This document shows, piece by piece, positions 57,635 to 64,000 of a stretch of 64,000 nucleotides of DNA. Numbering within the stretch: position 1 is the stretch's first letter; each line of letters opens with the position of its first letter. The notes below the pieces were generated by a model. It did not search any database. It was not told the origin of the DNA and was given only the letters and a program-made list of their open reading frames with translations. Source of the stretch: Megalonaias nervosa (lineage: Eukaryota; Mollusca; Bivalvia; Unionida; Unionidae); assembly GCA_016617855.1 (NCBI GenBank), contig JAECUM010005009.1:1-64000 (forward strand), given 5' to 3'. A program made the translations under genes and the position numbers.

Positions 57635-59791
57635 ATGTACCATCAGTTCCCAGACTTTTGCTGTGCTGTATCTCATCGTCTATCCAACATCCTGGATGGG
57701 GTCGGATATTCACCGGAAGATCGAGACAGGATGGTGATGAATGCTACTCAGAATGAGGTATTCTATTCCATTACCAGGAGTTTTTGGAAATTGAAAACTA
57801 GTTTGTATATATTTGGCAGTAGAGGAGAGGGATCCACAGGACCTGGACTAAGCTCGGATGTAGATTATTTCCATCAGAGCAATAAATCAAAAATAATCAC
57901 AGACCTGTCTGACTGTCAGGCAGGTAAGATCTATCTCTATATGTTACAGGATGGACACACTCATCCTGGGTATGTTAAGCTACAGATGGTACGAATATTA
58001 CCAGACAATACTCCTGTTCCGCTATACAATTCAGAATGTGATTTAGATTCATCCGGTATATTTGTACTATCAAACACAGCAATGTTTTATGGAGTCATTC
58101 GACACCGTTCTGGTCCTGCAGCTTGTTCGAGAATGATATATACATCTATTGACCATGTCCAAGGTTTCAGATGTTCACAATGGCCACGTGATGGATATGA
58201 ATGGTTTCATCGTCGGAGATTCTACGGCTGGCCTTCAGCCTATCAGATACAGAATACCCGGAAATATGGCTGTTTTGCTGCACCTGTTGGACATTCAAGC
58301 AGCCATGAAATGCACTTAGAGTGGAGACTATCATTTTCAATAGCTGAAAGGGACCTTGTGAGATCTTTTGGAGACACAGTGATGAAAGCATACATATTGC
58401 TGAAAATGGTAAAGAAAACATTTATTGAACCTGTTCTTGAAGATGCATTTTCCAGCTATCATTGCAAAGTTTGTATGCTGTGGATGAGGGAGAGTACACC
58501 AAGTGAGTTATGGTCCACTGAAAATCTTCTGTGCTGTCTCATTCTTTGCATCAGGCAATTGTATGCGTGGGCCATTGCAGGATTTTGTCCGGACTACTTC
58601 ATTGCCAGGAATAACATATACGATAGAAAAATAGTCGGCATGGCACGGATAAAGTTAATACAGATACTAGAACGTCTTCTTTCTGATGACTTTAGATTTT
58701 TATGTGGGATAGAATGCTGTTATATTGGACGCATTCTTGTTGATGATCTCAGCAGCTTTGAACATTACAGCTTAGAACTTGTGATAGCAGCCATTAATGA
58801 GGGAATGACTGATTATGCAATCTGTGCAATGTTTTCTACACGATGTAGGAATTCTATCCTAAGCACAATTAAACAGAATTATCAAAGTCTGACATATTAT
58901 CTAAAAAGAATCGTTCATGCCTATAAATACGCACCCTACGTCATACAATACCCTCTGAAGCATATAGCGATGATTCTCTTTTCCCAATTAGGATTTTACT
59001 TTGCTTCAGTCCTCAAAGAAAATGCAGGTCTTTTTTCCTGGGCAAATGTAGAGTATCTTTTAGCTCTCACATCGGAGTGCCTCTCACTCAGCATGAACAG
59101 TGACGCCACCTCAGTGAGACTCAAACTGTGTGGTTTGGGAATAGTACTGAAGAATCATAATCTGACAAAGATATGTCTGCAGTATATTTGTGAGAACCGC
59201 ATGAGGTACATGTTCTCAAGTTCTCCGCATGAAGAATGTTGTATTGCTATATTGACATGTAATACTTGGATATTTATAGAAAGGTATTTGAATGTGAGAT
59301 ATGCTATTGAAGAGATGCTGGAGAACCGGGTTTCCTTCAGCGTGGTCTATCTCCAGTCAGAGATTTCTATAACACCTATCCCATTGAGGATGGAGATGTA
59401 CAGGTCCGTTGGAACACCACGGGGGATACGATATGAAGAAGAACATTTCTGGTATGATTGGGCTGTGGTAGATTCACTTATCTGCCTTTATTTCTTCCAG
59501 TATCTGAATTTCAGTAGAGAAGAGAAGGATAGACACAAAACGGTTGCTATGGATAATATGATACATGTGATCAAAACAGAGCCTTATCTTCAACATAAAG
59601 ATACGGCACTAAACGTTCTTGCTTACTGCTACATGCAGGATGATCAACCCAGAAATGCATTTATTTGCTTAAGCGAATCCTTGAAAATCCGACCACATCA
59701 CAACGCTGCCAAATTCTACTTTGGAATTCTGTTTAAGAAAGTCAATGCCGCTTGCATAAAACCATCGATACACAGCAATATTGTGCAATAG
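57635..59791 (+). CDS. Mab-21/cGAS-like nucleotidyltransferase with C-terminal TPR-like repeat
   Basis: An intact 718-residue ORF counted from the first ATG. The reading frame extends 15 codons upstream, but TCTCTGTCTACAG just before the ATG looks like a 3' splice site, so a 5' non-coding exon is likely. Order: helical N-terminus; FGSRGEGSTGPG with the nucleotidyltransferase GS pair (residues 61-62); SDVD giving two acidic ligands (75 and 77); SIDHVQGFRCSQWP with a third aspartate (173) and the Mab-21 C-x-x-WP motif; PVGHSSSHEMHLEWRLSFS (about 218-235); a Cys-rich helical C-lobe; then an extended region ending in a TPR-like ALNVLAYCY...ALKI-type helix pair (about 656-692). All three candidate metal ligands are kept. 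Family knowledge: cGAS-like receptors sense nucleic acid and make cyclic dinucleotides, while many Mab-21 proteins have no known activity. Its role here is inferred. No cGAS-type zinc thumb was recognised. Confidence 0.88.
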   Translation: MYHQFPDFCCAVSHRLSNILDGVGYSPEDRDRMVMNATQNEVFYSITRSFWKLKTSLYIFGSRGEGSTGPGLSSDVDYFHQSNKSKIITDLSDCQAGKIYLYMLQDGHTHPGYVKLQMVRILPDNTPVPLYNSECDLDSSGIFVLSNTAMFYGVIRHRSGPAACSRMIYTSIDHVQGFRCSQWPRDGYEWFHRRRFYGWPSAYQIQNTRKYGCFAAPVGHSSSHEMHLEWRLSFSIAERDLVRSFGDTVMKAYILLKMVKKTFIEPVLEDAFSSYHCKVCMLWMRESTPSELWSTENLLCCLILCIRQLYAWAIAGFCPDYFIARNNIYDRKIVGMARIKLIQILERLLSDDFRFLCGIECCYIGRILVDDLSSFEHYSLELVIAAINEGMTDYAICAMFSTRCRNSILSTIKQNYQSLTYYLKRIVHAYKYAPYVIQYPLKHIAMILFSQLGFYFASVLKENAGLFSWANVEYLLALTSECLSLSMNSDATSVRLKLCGLGIVLKNHNLTKICLQYICENRMRYMFSSSPHEECCIAILTCNTWIFIERYLNVRYAIEEMLENRVSFSVVYLQSEISITPIPLRMEMYRSVGTPRGIRYEEEHFWYDWAVVDSLICLYFFQYLNFSREEKDRHKTVAMDNMIHVIKTEPYLQHKDTALNVLAYCYMQDDQPRNAFICLSESLKIRPHHNAAKFYFGILFKKVNAACIKPSIHSNIVQ

Positions 59792-61230
59792 ACATAGTAT
59801 TATTTTTTCTGGCTGAAGAGAAATACTTAATGGAATTGTTAGTTACTCATTATTGAAATTGCAGGTGGATTAATTTTGTTAGCCCACAATCAAAAGTCTT
59901 TCAGATTAAATGTTCTCTATTCTATTCAGTTCTATATACTTGAACAATGCATGTACTATCATACATTTCCACATTTCTTTGATTGAGGGCGAGATATAAA
60001 TAAAGGAAATTGTTTAGTAAGACTATTGTTTCAATCATTCGTTCTAATAGAATAATGGGAACACTTGGATATAATTTAACACATACCAGTAGCTTTGAAA
60101 ATACATGTGCTAGAGTTTCTTCATTGTCTATGTAAGATTGCTTAATTTGTACAATTTATTTCACATTTCCGGTAAAACGGACCTGTGATTTCCTGCAGTC
60201 CTGGGAATTCACTTAATGATCTAAGTCCAAGTATATTTAAATTCCCGTTAAATAACCTTATGTCATTAACCTCATCAAACGAATATTTAGTACTTAAATA
60301 TAAATCGTTGATGATACAAACATTGCTTCATAATATTTACTTTTGTGTACACAGTTCTATACACTTGTTTCAACAAGAACTAAGTCACCAGCATATCTCA
60401 CCAGCGTGGAGCTGCCTCGTAATGAATATATTCATCCATGAAATAATTAATAAAGGGAATGAAATATTGGCTGTTTTGCCTCCCGTTATTACTGACATTG
60501 GATATTGTCTGGGGTACAAACAAATATCAGATTTAAGGGTGCAAGGGACATTTTTGCACAACTTTAATGAGACATACAAATATAAAGATTAATACAAATA
60601 AAATACACAGACGAGGTCAAAATGTCCATATGTAGGTATATGATAGGCATAATAAAGCAAATCATAAGAATTACATTCAGTTGACATGTCAGTGGAATTA
60701 CATTCAGTTGACATGTCAGTGGAAGTTCATAGAATAAAACGTTTATGTATCACAAACCCAAATTTATACATCATTTTTCACGTCAGAAGGCCATTTTTGA
60801 CAGTACGTTATGCTCACGGTGCAAGCACAGTTCCTTTCCATGGGTGATAATTTTGAAAAACATTATGTACTTAATACCTTGATGCAATTCCAAATGATTC
60901 AAATGAATCCAGTTTTTCAGACACTACTTACGCCTTTAACCCGCGTGTCTACTGAAGTGGGTGGCAAGCTATGGTTCTTAACCAAATATTTTCATTTCAC
61001 TAACTACAGACTGGGAAGTGACTATAAGAAGTACACATGCCAATTTGCGAAACTTTCCCATGCCTCCTTAAACATTTTGTGCAAAATAATTTCTGTCAAA
61101 ACTTTTTGTACATATCACATATTTAGACATTACTAGGAAAATGGTATGAAGGAAATTATTTTGAATGCAAAAATAATCGTATTATTACTCTTTTAAAAGT
61201 GACTATATTGCGTCAAAAATAAATTGCATT
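59792..61230. other. 3' flank of the Mab-21-like gene, otherwise no gene seen
   Basis: AATAAA at 59999-60004, 208 bases after the stop, is a likely polyadenylation signal. A 27-base tandem duplication lies at 60669-60723 (TTACATTCAGTTGACATGTC twice). ORFs at 60185-60592 and 60810-61136 have no recognisable motif and are probably chance. Confidence 0.6.
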
Positions 61231-61235
61231 GTGTG

Positions 61236-62075
61236 TATTGATTGATTGATTGATTGATTGAATTTTTACGGCACACCAGCACTGTTAGGCTATTTAGCGC
61301 CATACAAAAGGTTATATCTTTAATCACTTAAAAGTGGTAAAAGGTTTCGTATCGACCAGAGATACCAAACCAAACAGTTGAAAGTAAAACGATGAGATGG
61401 TAACGGTGATACATAAGGTTTCCCGATCAACGGGGAATGTAAATGGTGTATGATAATGAAAACAGATGAAAGGTAATTAAAATTTAGGGACGGTGTATAT
61501 ATATCACATAAAACTGCTCAAAGTGATAGCATAATAGCTATAGCTTGTATTAAATGTTTACTTCCTTCAGGAAGTCTATAATACAAGACACGCTCACTGT
61601 ATCAATGAGCTCCCTAATGTCATGCACATTGTAATACTGATTACGTGTAGGTTGGAGGTCGAAACACTCCAACATAAAGTGCTTAACGGTGAATGATTCA
61701 TTACAAGAAATGCACTCTGGTGGGTCTTCTCCTTTTAGTATGTAGGAGTGGGTTAAATAAGTATGACCAATTCGAATTCTTGCAATGACTACCTCCTCCC
61801 TACGGACGGCTCTGTACGAAGGAGTCCATTCTCCTAGGGTTGGCTTGATGGCATGCAGTTTGCTATTCACGACATCATTCCATGATGCCTGCCATTTCTG
61901 ATGTAAACATTCTTTGATACTACGTTTAAAATCAGTATACGATATTTTAAAATCAGATGGCTCTAGTGATAGGGCCATTTTAGCAGCGCGGTCTGCTTTG
62001 TCATTACCTTTAATTCCAAATATGTGTGTTTTGTGTGTGACGACTGCATTGAATAGAATTAAAACTTTATGCAAT
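61236..62075 (-). mobile_element. 5'-truncated LINE with RNase H tail (I-superfamily type)
   Basis: A minus ORF (62074-61550) begins at the end of an RNase H domain (GIKGNDKADRAAK). It runs through YTDFKRSIKECLHQKWQ and ARIRIGHTYLTHSYILKG to a C-x2-C...H-x4-C ending (CISCNESFTVKHFMLEC). This is the usual C-terminus of RNase H-bearing LINEs. The roughly 300-base 3' UTR on the minus strand ends ATGGCGCTAAATAGCC...GTGCCGTAAAAATTC followed by (AATC)n (61237-61260). The ORF tail is uninterrupted, so the insertion is fairly young, but everything 5' of RNase H is missing. Confidence 0.85.
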
Positions 62076-62213
62076 TGAATGTCTGACTTTTCTTATGTCA
62101 TGATTGAGTCAGGAAAACACAAAAATTTCTGGACAATGTGAACTGAATGCTAAGAGTGGATTTTACAGTTGTAAATAGTGACTGACTATGAGACACTGTC
62201 TTAGTAATTTTAG

Positions 62214-62216
<3 letters not shown>

Positions 62217-62270
<54 letters not shown>

Positions 62271-62276
62271 TACACA
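62217..62276. repeat. (CA)n microsatellite
   Basis: CA run of about 25 units ending in CATACATACACA. Confidence 0.97.
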
Positions 62277-62704
62277 AAGAAATTCCTGACCTGCATTGTT
62301 GTTACAGTGATGCTGATACAAAGAGCAGGGGGGAGGGGCGGGGAAGAAGGAGTACACCATTGTCCAGCTAATTGGGAATGAAACATAGGCCATCTTGCAT
62401 CATTGATCTACCGATGTGGGGAACCCGGTTGAAATTATAGTGACACATCAAATAAGACCAGCGAAACTGACCTTTGAAATAAATACCATTCTCAAGCCCA
62501 AAATGCAGAATAAATACATATTCCATAGCATTTTACCCGAACATAGCTCACATACTAATATTCACTCACATTTGACTTTAGCAACTGTAGGGTGTTATGT
62601 ATATTTAATCTGCATTGTTTTTTTATAGTTAAAATATACAAAGCTTGTTGGCTTCACTCTTTTCTCTTCTAATTTTTGTACGAGCCAACACGTAACAAGG
62701 TAAA

Positions 62705-64000
62705 AGTGAGGGCTCGCCCGGGATATTTGAATTTTGGTTAAAATATTTCAGAAAATTGTTTTTGGAAATTTAAATTCCCCTAGTTTTTAAATCCCAAGTA
62801 CTATTTTATATTGTGTTTGAAATCTTTAGTGAAACCAACAGGCTTTTATTCACAATGCCATTAAAAGTGGAAACTTTTCTTTCTAGTCCAACTCAGGAGC
62901 AGTTGGATAGTCTGTAAAAAGATGAGTTGCTTGAACTTGCCAGAAAGTACGATCTTACTGAAACAAAAGCTTCCTTAACGAAACAAGAAATTAAAAATAT
63001 TTTGATTCAATATTTGGTAGAGAAGAATGTTCTTGATAAAAGTGTCAGTAAGTCGGTATCAGACTCTGACATAAAAGTAATGGAATTAAAAATGAAATAC
63101 AAGATGGAATTGGAGTTAATTAAGCTCGAGCTTCAGAAAGAGAAAGAACAAATGCAGTTGCAATTAGAAGAGAATCAAATGCAATTGCAATTTGAGAAAG
63201 ATGAGAGAGAGACAGAAGAGGGAGAAAGATAAACAGTTACAATTAGAAGAGAAGGAGAGAGAGAGAGAAGGAGAGGGAGAAAGACAAACAAATGCAATTG
63301 GAGCTTCAAAAAGAACAAATGCATGTACAGATGCAAAAAGAGAAGGATCAAAGGGAATTTCAAATTAAAATGAAAGAATTTGAGCTGGCAAGTGAAAAGC
63401 ACGATCCCACTTCACATGCAAATTCAAGTTTTGACATTACAAAAAATATCATGTTAGTGCCCCCTTTTAGAGAAAAAGAAGTAGACAAATGTTTTATTTA
63501 TTTTGAAAAAGTTCCTGAAAATTTGAAATGGCCAAGGGAGCATTGGACTCCATTATTGCAATGTGTAATTTTTGGCAAGGCCCGAGATATTTATGCATCC
63601 CTGTCAGCACAGCAAAGTTCTGACTACGATTTGCTTAAGGAGCGCATCTTAAGGGGATGGACAAGAAACTGGACCAAAATTATGTTGAATTTGCAAGAGA
63701 AAAAGAGCAGTTATTTAGGAGATGGTGCTTAGCCAAGAAAGTTTAACATGATTATGAAAGTCTCGAACAACTTGTATTACTTGGAGAGTTCAAAAACTGT
63801 GTTCCTAATGACATTAAGAATCATTTTGAAGAGCATACGATCGAAACCTTGGAAAATGCTGGTCTTGCTGCTGATAAGTATTCCTTAACTAATACATTTC
63901 CTGTTGTAGGCAAATCATTCACTCAACAGTATACTAGTAGAAAGGTATTTCAGCCTAATACGACTCCTTCTAAACCTCAGTGTGGCACAACTTCCTAAAC
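62705..64000 (+). mobile_element. Ty3/Gypsy 5' end: PBS-like site and broken gag, cut by window edge
   Basis: GTGAGGGCTCGCCCGGGAT (62706-62724) resembles a retroelement primer-binding site, after a possible LTR end ...CGTAACA. Gag starts at ATG 62855 (MPLKVETFLSSPTQEQLDSL) and meets a TAA at 62915. It resumes in the same frame with DELLELARKYDLTETKASL, an SAP-like N-domain, then a long Lys/Glu/Gln coiled coil that frameshifts in a GA-rich run near 63230. The gag core follows, with VPPFREKEVDK and WPREHWTPLLQCV (about 63460-63570). A further shift near 63700 leads to KNCVPNDIKNHFEEHTIETL (about 63790-63850). It is dead. The rest lies outside the window. Confidence 0.82.

Noticed and set aside
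60185..61136. ORFs of 135 and 108 codons after the Mab-21-like gene
   Set aside because: No recognisable motif, AT-driven composition and no splice context; likely chance.

Overview
The window reads as AT-rich animal nuclear DNA, most likely from a bivalve mollusc. The reasons are: one long intron-poor Mab-21/cGAS-like gene of the type expanded in bivalves; a conserved animal RCC2-like gene split into short exons by kilobase introns with GT/AG borders; tRNA-derived SINEs, LINE, Ty3/Gypsy and MITE remnants; and many simple repeats and minisatellites. There are no operons, Shine-Dalgarno sites or prokaryotic gene packing. Species is not claimed.

Layout. 1-4.3 kb is non-coding with two diverged tandem duplications. 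4.5-6.8 kb holds a dead LINE between two copies of a microsatellite-linked repeat. 7.04-7.47 kb holds a small Cys/Trp/Tyr-rich secreted-type gene broken by apparent single-base shifts. 8.8-13.7 kb is an old tandem array of about 2.2 kb units. 15.9-28.4 kb is the body of the minus-strand RCC2-like gene: three exons with compatible splice phases (28223-28354, 20405-20493, 17439-17553), introns full of minisatellites, and three extra decayed copies of the last exon's 3' half in tandem. 26.2-34.2 kb carries three kinds of short inverted-repeat element, a tRNA-Leu-type SINE and a broken Myb/SANT-like exon. 37.3-40.8 kb is a minus-strand Gypsy remnant interrupted by a SINE and perhaps headed by a GC-rich LTR. 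40.9-49.9 kb is mostly featureless. 50.0-53.1 kb is a composite of two minus-strand Gypsy fragments. 57.6-59.8 kb is the only long intact ORF, a Mab-21/cGAS-like nucleotidyltransferase. 61.2-62.1 kb is the 3' end of an RNase H-bearing LINE, and 62.7-64.0 kb is the start of another Gypsy element cut by the window edge.

Function. The two host genes with a readable role are the RCC2-like beta-propeller gene (incomplete here) and the Mab-21/cGAS-like gene. The latter keeps the GS motif and three candidate metal-binding acids, so it is the best candidate for an interesting system (innate nucleic-acid sensing and cyclic-dinucleotide signalling). That role is inferred from the family and is not shown by the sequence. 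Nothing seen links the two genes functionally. No wholly new multi-gene system was identified.
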